DNA of 64,000 nt from Hymenobacter sp. UV11 (GCF_004684095.1 NZ_SRII01000010.1:124001-188000), one strand, 5' to 3'; shown: positions 48,682-57,057, counted from the first letter of the stretch. Numbers and translations: made by a program. Notes: a model not told the origin generated them from the sequence alone.

Positions 48682-49365
48682 CTAGCCGGGGTTGAAGTGG
48701 TAGCGCAGGCTCAAAGTCGAGGTGCTTTGCAGGCGGTTGATGTAATAATCTCGATGCGTCAGTGGCAGGTCAAGCGTGAAGTCATACGCAGCCTCTAGCC
48801 GCGAAACCAGCCGGTAGCGCAGCCCAATGCCCAGGCTCAGCGACGGCTGCGTGTAAGTATCCGGGCTTTCATAAGCCGTGACGACCGGCACGGCCTGGTC
48901 GTGCGTAGTCTGGGTGCCGGTGTTGCGGTAACGGGCATACTCAAACTTGGCCCCCCCCAGCACATCGGCCTGAAAGCGGTGGGTAGGCTTGCGCGTGAGC
49001 CCGTAGCGGGCCAGCAGCGTGGTGGTGGTGCTGCGCTCCTGGTAGGTGCCGGCATAATCTACCCCCGTGACCGGCGGCGACGGGTAGGAAGAGCCATAAA
49101 AAAGCGAGTAAGCGTAGCTGTTGCTGTTGCCGCTGTAGGCCAGGCCCAGCTGCACCGCCAAGCGCGGCCGCAGCTGGTAGCCCACCACCCCCTGCACCGG
49201 AACGCGCGCCTGCCCGTACCAGCCACCCAAATTCTGATTGGTGCTGCTATACACGCCTACCCCCCCGTAGAAGTGGGGCGCCGCCGGCAGCGCAGTAGTT
49301 TGCGCGTGGCTGGCCAGCGGCAACCCGCCTAACAGGCTGGCGGCCAGGTAAAGTAAGGTTTTCAT
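48682..49365 (-). CDS. outer membrane beta-barrel protein
   Basis: A 227-residue protein. Signal peptide LLYLAASLLGGLPLASHAQ is followed by alternating amphipathic strands typical of an eight-stranded barrel (YGGVGVYSS, LRPRLAVQLGLAYSG, SLGIGLRYRLV), ending in an aromatic/hydrophobic strand LSLRYHFNPG. Probably related to the porin-family (OmpX/PorT-like) barrels of Bacteroidota. The role is unknown. Start at 49365 begins the signal peptide. Confidence 0.8.
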   Translation of the reverse strand: MKTLLYLAASLLGGLPLASHAQTTALPAAPHFYGGVGVYSSTNQNLGGWYGQARVPVQGVVGYQLRPRLAVQLGLAYSGNSNSYAYSLFYGSSYPSPPVTGVDYAGTYQERSTTTTLLARYGLTRKPTHRFQADVLGGAKFEYARYRNTGTQTTHDQAVPVVTAYESPDTYTQPSLSLGIGLRYRLVSRLEAAYDFTLDLPLTHRDYYINRLQSTSTLSLRYHFNPG

Positions 49366-49476
49366 ACTTGAAAGAGAATTATAGAAGTGCTGCAAGTAAG
49401 TAGCTTTTAGGCGGCTAAACGTTGCAGGCTGCTGCACCGCCCGCAAAAAAACCAACAGCCGACCCGCGCGCGGGGC

Positions 49477-49959
49477 CTACCCCCACGCCCCCAGCAAACG
49501 CCGAATCAAAATGATTTCGCCCACGTGGTACGCGGCATGGTCGCCTATCAGCAGCGCCTCGCGGAAGACGTGCTGGCCGTCGCCGTGGGGTAGGGGCTTG
49601 AAAAGGTCGGTAGCCGGGTCGTTCAGTAGGTCAATAAACTGCTGCTGGTCGGCGGCGATAGCGTGCAGGGCGGCCTGCCAGCCGGCCTCGTCCACGGCCA
49701 GCGCTTTGTCGGGCCAGTAGGCGGCGGGCCATTCGGGTGCCACGTACTTAGGGTTCAGGCAAAACTCCAGAATATCGGCCTGCGCGATGCGGATGTGCTC
49801 CACGAGCTGCCAAATGGTGTAGGGCACTGCCGGCACTGCCTGGTTGCGCAGCGGTGCGGGCAGGTCGGCCACGGCCTGCTCGAAGGTAGCGTGGGCGTTG
49901 CCGCCGGCCAGCAGGGCGGTGAGCTCGGCCACGAGGGCTTGTCGGGTTTGGGCGTCCAT
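49477..49959 (-). CDS. DinB-fold family protein
   Basis: A 160-residue four-helix DinB/YfiT-like protein with a potential metal site of three His: VPYTIWQLVEHIRIAQ (first His), and a late GDHAAYHVGEI (two His). Members include thiol transferases (bacillithiol-dependent) and uncharacterised stress proteins. This is unrelated to the DinB polymerase at 55323. It lies 90 bases downstream of the globin gene on the same strand and may be cotranscribed. Confidence 0.85.
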   Translation of the reverse strand: MDAQTRQALVAELTALLAGGNAHATFEQAVADLPAPLRNQAVPAVPYTIWQLVEHIRIAQADILEFCLNPKYVAPEWPAAYWPDKALAVDEAGWQAALHAIAADQQQFIDLLNDPATDLFKPLPHGDGQHVFREALLIGDHAAYHVGEIILIRRLLGAWG

Positions 49960-50049
49960 GAGGGGGGTAGGGAAGGGGGTAGGCGGTGAAGGCGCACGCG
50001 GGCGTCGGGTCGTGGGTAAAATGGTTTTGCCGGGCTGGCGGGCTGGCTT

Positions 50050-50418
50050 TTACAAGTCTTCCAGCAGCCCCAGCCGGCCGGCAAATACGCGCCCTACTTG
50101 CAGGGCGTGCTGCTTGGCGGTTTCGGCCGTAGGCCCGGCAAAGTGCGCGTCCACGGTTTCCAGAAATAGCTCCAGCCACCGCTCAAAGTGCTCCAGCCCC
50201 AGGGGCAGCGGAAAGTGCTTGCGCATGGGAAAGCCCTGGTAGCGGCTGGTGCCCAGCAAGATACCGCTCCAAAAGTCATAGAGCTGCGGCAGGTGGTGGC
50301 TGAAATCGACGTGCGCGAAGTCGATAAAAACGGGCGCCAGCAGCGGGTCGGCGAGCGCGCGCTCGTAGAAGCTGTCAACCAGGGTTTTGATGTCGGCTTC
50401 GGTGGTAATGTCGGGCAT
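50050..50418 (-). CDS. group III truncated haemoglobin
   Basis: A 122-residue truncated globin. Group III features include the N-terminal IKTLVDSFYERALADPLLAPVF, FSHHLPQLYDFWSGILLG, the proximal (F8) His expected in PMRKHFPLPLGLEHFERW, and AKQHALQVGR near the end. Such proteins bind oxygen or NO and often protect against nitrosative stress. The start is the ATG at 50418 (MPDITTEADI). A palindrome AAACGGAGT-N3-ACTCCGTTT lies eight bases upstream, with a second copy beside the divergent gene, so the expression is likely controlled by a dimeric regulator. Confidence 0.9.
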   Translation of the reverse strand: MPDITTEADIKTLVDSFYERALADPLLAPVFIDFAHVDFSHHLPQLYDFWSGILLGTSRYQGFPMRKHFPLPLGLEHFERWLELFLETVDAHFAGPTAETAKQHALQVGRVFAGRLGLLEDL

Positions 50419-50425
50419 GGGAGGT

Positions 50426-50490
50426 AAAACGGAGTGGTACTCCGTTTGGCGCAAGGTAAGTACGAGCGGAAATGGAGTACCACTCCGTTT
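50426..50490. promoter_or_regulatory. paired operator palindromes in the globin / sce7726 divergent promoter
   Basis: Two near-identical dyads: AAACGGAGT-GGT-ACTCCGTTT (50427-50447, perfect 9-bp arms) and AAATGGAGT-ACC-ACTCCGTTT (50470-50490, one mismatch). Their centres are 43 bases apart, about four helical turns. The arrangement between divergent genes is that of an operator pair for a dimeric repressor or activator. Rrf2-type NO/redox sensors bind dyads of this general size, but which regulator binds here is unknown. Confidence 0.7.
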
Positions 50491-50507
50491 TACATTTGAA
50501 GCTACTG

Positions 50508-51125
50508 ATGAATGACCCCGACATCCGCGCCCGGCTTTACCCCTTGCTGCTGGGCGGCGTGCACATCGACGAGCTGCCCACCGGCAGCACCCGCGCCGAT
50601 GTGGTGCATATCACCGAGCACTTCATGCACGGCTACGAGGTGAAGGGCGACGGCGACACCCTGCAGCGCGTCGAAAACCAGCTGCGCTGCTACGCTGAGG
50701 TCTACGACTTCGTCACGTTTGTGGTCACCGAAAAGCACCTGGCCAAGCTGCTGCCGCGCCTGCCCGCCTGGGTGGGCGTTCTGGTGGCCGCGCCCGACAG
50801 CCCTACCCTGCGCGTGCACCGCGAGGCCGGCTACAACGCCACCGTGCAGCACGCCCCGCTGGCCGGCCTGCTGTGGGTGGAGGAAATAAAGCAGTACCTG
50901 CTGAGCCTGGGCCTGGCCGGCGCCAGTACCCTGCGCCAGCGCGAGGTGGCGCAGTTTCTGCGCACCACGCACACGGTGCCGCTCTCGGGCCTGGCGCAGT
51001 ACGTGCGGGCCCGCCTCATGGCCCGGCTGCCCGAACGCCTGCTGCTGCGCGAGGAGCGCCGGGCCGAGCGCGAGCGGCTGGCCGCCGCGCGGGCGCGGCG
51101 CCTCAAAAAGCCCCGGCGCAAGTAG
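50508..51125 (+). CDS. sce7726 family protein (nuclease-like)
   Basis: A 205-residue cytosolic protein of the sce7726 family. The core GSTRADVVHIT ... HGYEVKGDGDTLQRVENQLRCYAEVYDFVTFVV has an Asp and an ExK in the arrangement of PD-(D/E)XK nucleases, suggesting a restriction-endonuclease fold. The C-terminal ~40 residues are extremely basic (RARRLKKPRRK), compatible with nucleic-acid binding. The ATG at 50508 is preferred over one at 50472, which lies inside the operator. The function is not established for the family; co-regulation with the globin is inferred from the shared operator. Confidence 0.75.
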   Translation: MNDPDIRARLYPLLLGGVHIDELPTGSTRADVVHITEHFMHGYEVKGDGDTLQRVENQLRCYAEVYDFVTFVVTEKHLAKLLPRLPAWVGVLVAAPDSPTLRVHREAGYNATVQHAPLAGLLWVEEIKQYLLSLGLAGASTLRQREVAQFLRTTHTVPLSGLAQYVRARLMARLPERLLLREERRAERERLAAARARRLKKPRRK

Positions 51126-51192
51126 TAACCTCGACGTTTTTCCGCGCCCGTCGCCTTAACTTTCCAGTCGATTGTGCGCTGATTATATTTTT

Positions 51193-52932
51193 ATGCAAGA
51201 AGACAAGCTTTCATCAGTCCCTACCCTGCCCCGGCTGCCCAAAGCCCCTACCGGCATCGACGGCCTCGATGAGATAACCGAAGGCGGCCTGCCGCTGGGT
51301 CGCCCCACGCTGGTGTGCGGCAGCGCGGGCTGCGGTAAAACGCTGCTGGCCATCGAGTTTCTAGTGCGCGGCATCGAGCAGTACGGCGAGCCGGGTGTGC
51401 TCATGACTTTTGAGGAAACGGCCGACGAGCTGGCCGCCAACGTGGCCTCGCTGGGCTTCGACCTGCCGCGGCTGGAGGCCGACAAGATGCTGCGCCTCGA
51501 CCACGTGCACCTCGACCGCTCCGAAATTGCGCAGGCCGGGGCCTATGACCTCGACGGGCTATTTATTCGGCTGGGGCACGCCATTGATACCATCGGGGCC
51601 AAGCGCGTGGTGCTCGATACCATCGAGGCGCTGTTCATGGGCTTTCCGGATGAGGCAGTGCTGCGGGCCGAAATCCGCCGGCTGTTTCGCTGGCTCAAAG
51701 ACAAGGGCGTGACCACCATCATCACAGCCGAGCGCGGCGATGGCACGCTCACCCGGCAGGGCCTGGAAGAGTACGTGTCGGACTGCGTGATTTTGCTCGA
51801 CAACCGCGTTATCGACCAGATAACCACCCGCCGGCTGCGCATTGTGAAATACCGCGGCAGCACCCACGGCACCAATGAATACCCCTACCTCATCAGCGAA
51901 GCCGGCATCTCGGTGCTACCCGTCACCTCGCTCAAGCTGGAGCATAAGGTGTCGGACGAGATACTCTCGTCGGGCGTGCCGAGCCTCGACGAGATGTTTG
52001 CACGCCGGGGCTGGTACCGGGGCAGCAGTGTGCTGCTCACGGGCACGGCCGGCACCGCCAAAACCACGCTGGCCGCCTCCTTTGCCGCCGAAACCTGCCG
52101 GCGCGGCGAGCGCTGCCTGTACTTCGCCTTCGAAGAGTCGCCGGCCCAGCTCATTCGCAACATGCGCGCGGTGGGCATCGATTTGCAGCCGTACATCGAC
52201 CAGGGCCTGCTGTATATCGAGGCCTCGCGGCCCACGCTCAACGGCCTGGAGCGCCATCTCGTGACGCTGCACCAGCTCGTGCGCGACTACCAGCCGCGGG
52301 CCGTGGTCATCGACCCCATTAGCAACCTGGTGTCGGTGGGCAGCGTGGCCGAGGTGCGCAGTATGCTCACGCGCATGATTGACTTCTTGAAAATCAGCAA
52401 TATCACGGCCCTGTTTACGGCCCTCGTTAACGGCCGGCACGGGCAGCTGGAATTAACGGAGGAAGGCGTGTCGTCCTTGGTCGATACCTGGATTTCGGTG
52501 CGCGACCTGGAGGGCATCGGCGAGCGCAACCGGGGCCTGAGCATCCTGAAAGCCCGCGGCATGGCGCACTCCAACCAGGTGCGCGAGTTTTTGATAACCG
52601 ACCACGGCGTGCAGCTGCTCGATGTGGTGATTGGGCCGGCCGGCATCATCACGGGCGCCGCCCGCCTCACCCAGCAAATTCAGGAAGAAGCCCAGCGCGT
52701 GGTGCGCCAGCACGAGGCCGACCGCCGCGACCGCGAGCTGGAGCGCAAGCGCCGGATGCTGGAAGCTACCATTGCCAACCTGCGCACCGAGTTTGAGTCG
52801 GTAGAGGAGGAGCTGCGCAAAGTGAGCGACGAGGAGCAGGGCCGCCTGGCGGCCCTGCGCGAGGGCCGCGTCTCGCTGGCCGCCAACAATAGCCCAGGTT
52901 ATTTGGCGCCTTCACCCAACACGCAGCCTTAA
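51193..52932 (+). CDS. kaiC: KaiC-family double-ATPase (circadian-clock-like protein)
   Basis: A 579-residue protein with two RecA-like KaiC domains. Domain 1 (about 20-250) has Walker A GSAGCGKT (43-50) and EE in FEETADEL; domain 2 (about 255-495) has Walker A GTAGTAKT (284-291) and catalytic-type EE in FEESPAQL. In domain 2 the KaiC phosphorylation pair Ser431/Thr432 corresponds by my alignment to Ser427-Ser428 (GVSSLVDTW), so autophosphorylation is possible. Instead of the KaiA-binding tail of cyanobacteria there is a charged coiled coil (about 500-560; QIQEEAQRVVRQHEADRR). It is the first gene of a kaiC-kaiB-kinase cluster without kaiA. Confidence 0.93.
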   Translation: MQEDKLSSVPTLPRLPKAPTGIDGLDEITEGGLPLGRPTLVCGSAGCGKTLLAIEFLVRGIEQYGEPGVLMTFEETADELAANVASLGFDLPRLEADKMLRLDHVHLDRSEIAQAGAYDLDGLFIRLGHAIDTIGAKRVVLDTIEALFMGFPDEAVLRAEIRRLFRWLKDKGVTTIITAERGDGTLTRQGLEEYVSDCVILLDNRVIDQITTRRLRIVKYRGSTHGTNEYPYLISEAGISVLPVTSLKLEHKVSDEILSSGVPSLDEMFARRGWYRGSSVLLTGTAGTAKTTLAASFAAETCRRGERCLYFAFEESPAQLIRNMRAVGIDLQPYIDQGLLYIEASRPTLNGLERHLVTLHQLVRDYQPRAVVIDPISNLVSVGSVAEVRSMLTRMIDFLKISNITALFTALVNGRHGQLELTEEGVSSLVDTWISVRDLEGIGERNRGLSILKARGMAHSNQVREFLITDHGVQLLDVVIGPAGIITGAARLTQQIQEEAQRVVRQHEADRRDRELERKRRMLEATIANLRTEFESVEEELRKVSDEEQGRLAALREGRVSLAANNSPGYLAPSPNTQP

Positions 52933-53136
52933 CCGCCGTATGCGAGTAGCTATGAGGAGGAATTTGAGGGACGAAAATCTCCTGCTGCTGCTTGCGGCCC
53001 AGCCCTGGGCGCTGGCCGGGCCAAGCGTGGTACGAAAAATGCCGGGCACCCGCGCACGGTCGTGGCTGGGCTTGCGCACCAGGCCCACGCCAGGGTGGCT
53101 TGTGGCGTGCGCCTCCAGCTTCATTAGGCCGTGCCC

Positions 53137-53460
53137 ATGAGCCCTACCCCCCCCGCCGTGCCCGAAGCGCCTGCCTACGAACTAGACCTCTACGTGACCG
53201 GGGCCACGCCCAACTCGACGCGGGCCCTGCGCCACATCAGGGAAATTTGCGAACAGTATATACCAGGGCAGTACACCCTGCGTATCATTGACCTCTACCA
53301 GCAGCCCGAGCTGGCGCAGCAGGCCCAGATAGTGGCCGCGCCCACGCTGGTGCGTCGCCAACCCCTACCCCTGCGCCGGCTGGTAGGTGACCTTTCTAAC
53401 CGGGAGGTCGTACTAGCAGTATTGGGCTTGGATGACCTGCCGCCCTACCCCCTCCCATGA
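53137..53460 (+). CDS. kaiB: KaiB-like protein
   Basis: A 107-residue protein of the KaiB family: ELDLYVTGATPNSTRALRHI, then YTLRIIDLYQQPELAQQAQIVAAPTLVRR and LRRLVGDLS, which cover the thioredoxin-like fold and the known fold-switch region. In cyanobacteria KaiB binds the KaiC ring and captures output kinases. An N-terminal Pro-rich tail of ~17 residues is extra. Start ATG at 53137 (a GTG at 53131 is also in frame). Its stop overlaps the kinase ATG by four bases (ATGA), so the two are translationally coupled. Confidence 0.92.
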   Translation: MSPTPPAVPEAPAYELDLYVTGATPNSTRALRHIREICEQYIPGQYTLRIIDLYQQPELAQQAQIVAAPTLVRRQPLPLRRLVGDLSNREVVLAVLGLDDLPPYPLP

Positions 53461-55157
53461 GCCCCACTGCCGCCGACCTGGTCCGCGAAAATGAAGAGCT
53501 GCGCCAGCAGCTGCGCGAAGCCGAAGAACTGCTAACGGCTATGCGCACCGGCGCTATCGACGTGCTGTCGGTGCCGGGGGCCGATGGGCCGCGCCTCTTC
53601 ACGCTGGAAAGTGCCGACCTGGGCTACCGCACCCTAGTAGAGCAAATGAGCGAAGGCGCGGTGCTGCTCGCGGCCGATGGCGTGGTGCTTTACTGCAATG
53701 CCGCGCTGACTACCGCGCTGGGCTGCCCTTCCACCGATATTTTGGGGCACGCCTTCACCGACTTTATTCCGGCCCGGTACCAGGCCTACTGGGCCGAGCT
53801 GTGGCAGCGGGGCTGGGCCACGCAAGCGCGGGGCGAGCTGCCGCTGCAAAATTGCCAGGATGGGGCCCTGCGGCCATTTTTGGTGTCGATGAACGTGCTG
53901 CCGTTTGGCGGCGAGCCTACGCTGGCGGTGCTGCTGGCCGACATGTCGGCGCGGCAGGAAATTTCCTCCATTCGCTCAGTGGTAGCCAAGCAAAACGCAC
54001 TGCTCGACCGCAAAAACGAGGAGCTGGTGCGCCAGCAGGCGGCCCGCCGGACCGTGGAGCAAGCCGCCGCCGAAGTAAGCCGCGTGCTCGAAGGCATTCC
54101 GCAAATAGCCTGGACGGCCGACCTCAAGGGCCAAAGCACCTTCTTCAACCGCCGGTGGCTCGACTACATGGGGGAGCGCAGCTTCTCCAATGCAACCATC
54201 AAAAGCCGCGTTCACCCCGACGATTTTGGGCCCGCCCTGCATAAGTGGCAGCACTCCCTGCGCACGTTCGAGCCGTTTGAAGTAGAGTGTCGCTTTCGCA
54301 ACCAGGCCGGCGACTACCGCTGGATGCTGGGCCGCGCCCTACCCTCGCGCAATGAGCAGGGCGAAGTAGTGCAGTGGATTGGCACCTACACCGACATTCA
54401 TGCGCACAAGCTGGCCCAGGAGCGGGTGGCCCAGGCCCAGCGCCTGCTGCGCGATAACAACGACGAGCTGACCCGCGTGAACGTGGACCTCGATAGCTTT
54501 ATCTACACCGCTTCGCACGATCTGAAAGGCCCGATTACCAACATCGAAGGTCTGCTGCAAGCCTTGGCCGACGAGCTACCCATTGAGGCCCGGCAGCGTC
54601 CGCCGGTCAATGATATTCTGGCTATGCTTACTAAGTCGGTCGAACGCTTTCAGCGCACCATCGGGCAGCTCAGCGACGTGGCCAAGCTGCAGCGCGAGCA
54701 TGGTCTGGCGGCCGTGCAGGTGCCGCTGGCGCCCGTGGTGCAAGGCGTGGCGCTCGACCTGGCCCCGCTGGTGCGGGCGGCAGGTGCGCAGCTCGACCTT
54801 GCCCTCGACGACCAGGTGGCCGTGCACTTTCTCGAGAAAAACCTGCGTAGCGTGGCCTACAACCTGCTCAGCAACGCCCTCAAGTACCGCGACCCCGGCC
54901 GCCCGGCCCAGGTGAGCCTGCGCGCCTACCCCGAGGGCCAGTACGTGCGCCTAACCGTGCAAGACAATGGCCTGGGCATCGACGCGGCGGGCCAGCGCCG
55001 GCTGTTTGGCCTGTTTGAGCGCCTGCACGACCACGTGGAGGGCAGCGGCATTGGCCTGTTTATGGTAAAGAAGATGGTGGAAAATGCCGGCGGCCGCATC
55101 TCGGTAGCCAGCGAGCCGGGCGTGGGGTCCACCTTCACGGTGCTGCTGCCGAAGTAG
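53457..55157 (+). CDS. soluble PAS-PAS histidine kinase coupled to kaiBC
   Basis: A 566-residue cytosolic kinase: N-terminal coiled coil (about 5-35), PAS 1 (about 50-170; AVLLAADGVVLYCNAAL), PAS 2 with PAC (about 200-330; ITAWTADLKGQSTFFNRRWL-like sequence and VEWIGTYTDIH-like end), HisKA with YTASHDLKGPITN (phospho-His), and HATPase motifs NALKY, DNGLGI and GSGIGLFMVKKM. There is no receiver or membrane segment. Because it overlaps kaiB, it is the natural candidate for the output or input kinase of this Kai module, like SasA/CikA in role but different in architecture. Its response regulator is not adjacent. Confidence 0.92.
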   Translation: MSPTAADLVRENEELRQQLREAEELLTAMRTGAIDVLSVPGADGPRLFTLESADLGYRTLVEQMSEGAVLLAADGVVLYCNAALTTALGCPSTDILGHAFTDFIPARYQAYWAELWQRGWATQARGELPLQNCQDGALRPFLVSMNVLPFGGEPTLAVLLADMSARQEISSIRSVVAKQNALLDRKNEELVRQQAARRTVEQAAAEVSRVLEGIPQIAWTADLKGQSTFFNRRWLDYMGERSFSNATIKSRVHPDDFGPALHKWQHSLRTFEPFEVECRFRNQAGDYRWMLGRALPSRNEQGEVVQWIGTYTDIHAHKLAQERVAQAQRLLRDNNDELTRVNVDLDSFIYTASHDLKGPITNIEGLLQALADELPIEARQRPPVNDILAMLTKSVERFQRTIGQLSDVAKLQREHGLAAVQVPLAPVVQGVALDLAPLVRAAGAQLDLALDDQVAVHFLEKNLRSVAYNLLSNALKYRDPGRPAQVSLRAYPEGQYVRLTVQDNGLGIDAAGQRRLFGLFERLHDHVEGSGIGLFMVKKMVENAGGRISVASEPGVGSTFTVLLPK

Positions 55158-55192
55158 CGGGCGTGCCTGCCTTGGGCTACCAAGGGCCATCA

Positions 55193-55237
55193 GCTTCTGC
55201 GTCTTCTGCGCAAGCCTCCGCGCCTTCTGCGGGCTAA
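55193..55237. repeat. CTTCTGCG-rich dispersed repeat (copy 2)
   Basis: CTTCTGCGTCTTCTGCGCAAG... ending CTTCTGCGGGCTAA; a close copy of 8897-8940. It lies between the Kai kinase gene and dinB. Confidence 0.6.
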
Positions 55238-55322
55238 AAACCGCTTGGTCTGTACGCCGGGTTGAGTTAACAGCTTATCAATCAGGAATAATTTGGGTGC
55301 TATCCCGCACGAGCTGAAGCTT

Positions 55323-56402
55323 ATGCTACCACCCCTGCGCAAAATCATTCATCTGGACATGGATGCGTTCTACGCCTCCGTGGAGCAGCGCGACGACCCC
55401 GCCCTGCGCGGCCGGCCGCTGGCCGTGGGCGGTACCCGCGCCCGCGGCGTGGTAATGGCCGCCAGCTACGAGGCCCGCCAATACGGGGTGCGCTCGGCCA
55501 TGCCGGCCGCCACGGCGGCGCGCCTCTGCCCCGAGCTGCAGTTTGTGCCGCCGCGCTTCGAAGTTTACAAAGAAGTATCGGGGCAGATTCGGGAAATCAT
55601 GGCCGAGTACACGCCCCTCATCGAGCCCGTAGCGCTCGACGAAGCCTACCTCGACGTAACTGAAAACCTGGCCGGCCTACCCCTCGCCAGCGAGGTGGCC
55701 CGCCGCATCAGGGCCGAAATTCTGGCCCGCACCCAGCTCACAGCCTCGGCGGGCATTTCCTACAATAAATTTCTGGCCAAGCTGGCCTCCGACCGCCGCA
55801 AGCCTAATGGCCAATATGTGATTCCGCCCGAGCGCGGGCCGGCGTTCGTGGCTGGGCTGGGGGTAGGGGAATTTCACGGCATTGGGCCGGCTACCAAGGC
55901 CAAGCTGCACGCGCTTGGCATCTTCACTGGGGCCGACCTGCGCGCCCAACCCGAGGCGCTGCTGCGCCGGCACTTTGGCAAGGCGGGCGGCTTTTACTAC
56001 GCCATTGCCCGCGCCGAGGACCACCGCCCCGTGCGCCCCGACCGCCCCCGCAAGTCGGTAGGCGCCGAAATGACCTTTGCCCAGGACCTGCACGAGCTGC
56101 CCGACCTGCTGGCCGCGCTGCTGCCCGTGGCCGCCAAGGTGTGGGCCTACTGCCAGCGCAGCGGCCAGTCGGGCCGCTGCCTAACCCTCAAAGTCAAGTA
56201 CGCCGACTTCCACCAAATTACTCGCAGCCGCACCCTACCCCTATCCGTGCCCGACGAAGCCACGCTGCTACGCCTGGGCCAGGACCTGCTCACCGCGCTG
56301 CTACCCCTGCCCCAGGGCGTGCGCCTGCTGGGCCTCTCGCTCTCCACCCTCGATGGCGAGGCGGCTGCCGTAGGCCCGAGCGGGCAGCTAACGCTTTTTT
56401 AG
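55323..56402 (+). CDS. dinB: DNA polymerase IV (Y family)
   Basis: A 359-residue translesion polymerase. Palm motifs are intact: HLDMDAFYASVEQRDDP (metal Asp), SYEARQYGVRSAMPAATAARLCP, and VALDEAYLDVTE (catalytic Asp-Glu). The little-finger domain covers the last ~110 residues, and the C-terminus GQLTLF matches the beta-clamp-binding motif QLxLF. It copies damaged DNA with low fidelity. ATG at 55323 is preferred over a GTG at 55293. No LexA-type box was recognised upstream. Confidence 0.95.
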   Translation: MLPPLRKIIHLDMDAFYASVEQRDDPALRGRPLAVGGTRARGVVMAASYEARQYGVRSAMPAATAARLCPELQFVPPRFEVYKEVSGQIREIMAEYTPLIEPVALDEAYLDVTENLAGLPLASEVARRIRAEILARTQLTASAGISYNKFLAKLASDRRKPNGQYVIPPERGPAFVAGLGVGEFHGIGPATKAKLHALGIFTGADLRAQPEALLRRHFGKAGGFYYAIARAEDHRPVRPDRPRKSVGAEMTFAQDLHELPDLLAALLPVAAKVWAYCQRSGQSGRCLTLKVKYADFHQITRSRTLPLSVPDEATLLRLGQDLLTALLPLPQGVRLLGLSLSTLDGEAAAVGPSGQLTLF

Positions 56403-56429
56403 GGAAATATCCTGGAATGAAGACCGTCT

Positions 56430-56463
56430 GTCCTTGCGAGCGCAGCGCAGCAATCGCAAGGAC
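56430..56463. repeat. short family A palindrome
   Basis: GTCCTTGCGAGCGCAGC ... GCAATCGCAAGGAC, a 34-base compact version of family A, downstream of dinB. Confidence 0.65.
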
Positions 56464-56526
56464 AACGGGCGCGGCTGACGTTCTTTTGCACTGTTCCTTA
56501 CTCATTGTTCACTGCTCACTAAAAAA

Positions 56527-56913
56527 ATGTCTGCCATCCAAGAAATTGAACAGCTCGAGCGCCAGCGCTTCGACGCCCAGGTTGCCAAAGACCTGCCGAC
56601 CCTCGAAAGCATCTTCGCCGACGACCTCATCTACACCCATTCCAACGGCCACCAGGATGGTAAGGCCAGCTATATCGCCTCCATCGCCAGCGGCCAGAGC
56701 CGCTACGATAAGGTTGATATTGAGAATATTGTCGTGCGCCCCTACAACGACGACCACACCGCTATCGTCAACGCCCTTATCCAAATCGACCTCGGCCCCG
56801 GCGCCGACGGCCAGCCCAGCTTCACGCGCATAAAGTACGTGGTGGTCTATATCAAAGACGCCGCTAAAGGCTGGCAGCTAGTGCTTTGGCACGCCCAGAA
56901 GCAGGCGGCGTAA
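56527..56913 (+). CDS. NTF2-like / SnoaL-type protein
   Basis: A 128-residue protein with the cone-shaped NTF2-like fold: EIEQLERQRFDAQVAKDLPTL (first helices), FADDLIYTHSNG strand, DGKASYIASIASG, and C-terminal IKYVVVYIKDAAKGWQLVLWHAQ. In Bacteroidota these nuclear-transport-factor-2-family proteins are small enzymes or ligand binders of diverse roles (DUF4440 type). The ligand is unknown. It is convergent with the cupin gene. Confidence 0.85.
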   Translation: MSAIQEIEQLERQRFDAQVAKDLPTLESIFADDLIYTHSNGHQDGKASYIASIASGQSRYDKVDIENIVVRPYNDDHTAIVNALIQIDLGPGADGQPSFTRIKYVVVYIKDAAKGWQLVLWHAQKQAA

Positions 56914-56941
56914 AGGGGTTTAGGATTCAGCTAAACGCCTT

Positions 56942-57057
56942 AAAAGAACGTCATGCTCATCTGGCGTCCGCTTGTCGAAGCATCTTGGCCGCCTCGTTGG
57001 ATGAAGCGGCCAAGATGCTTCGACAAGCGGACGCCAGATGAGCATGACGTTCTTTTT
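56942..57057. repeat. family B palindrome between convergent genes (diverged subtype)
   Basis: Arms AAAAGAACGTCATGCTCATC ... GATGAGCATGACGTTCTTTT, with an internal CTGGCGTCCGCTTGTCGAAG variant. T-runs at both ends on their respective strands suit a bidirectional terminator between the NTF2-like and cupin genes. Confidence 0.85.

Noticed and set aside
52912..53124. Minus-strand frame of 70 codons between kaiC and kaiB
   Set aside because: Overlaps the kaiC 3' end, basic low-complexity peptide, no promoter or family. Kept only as a finding.
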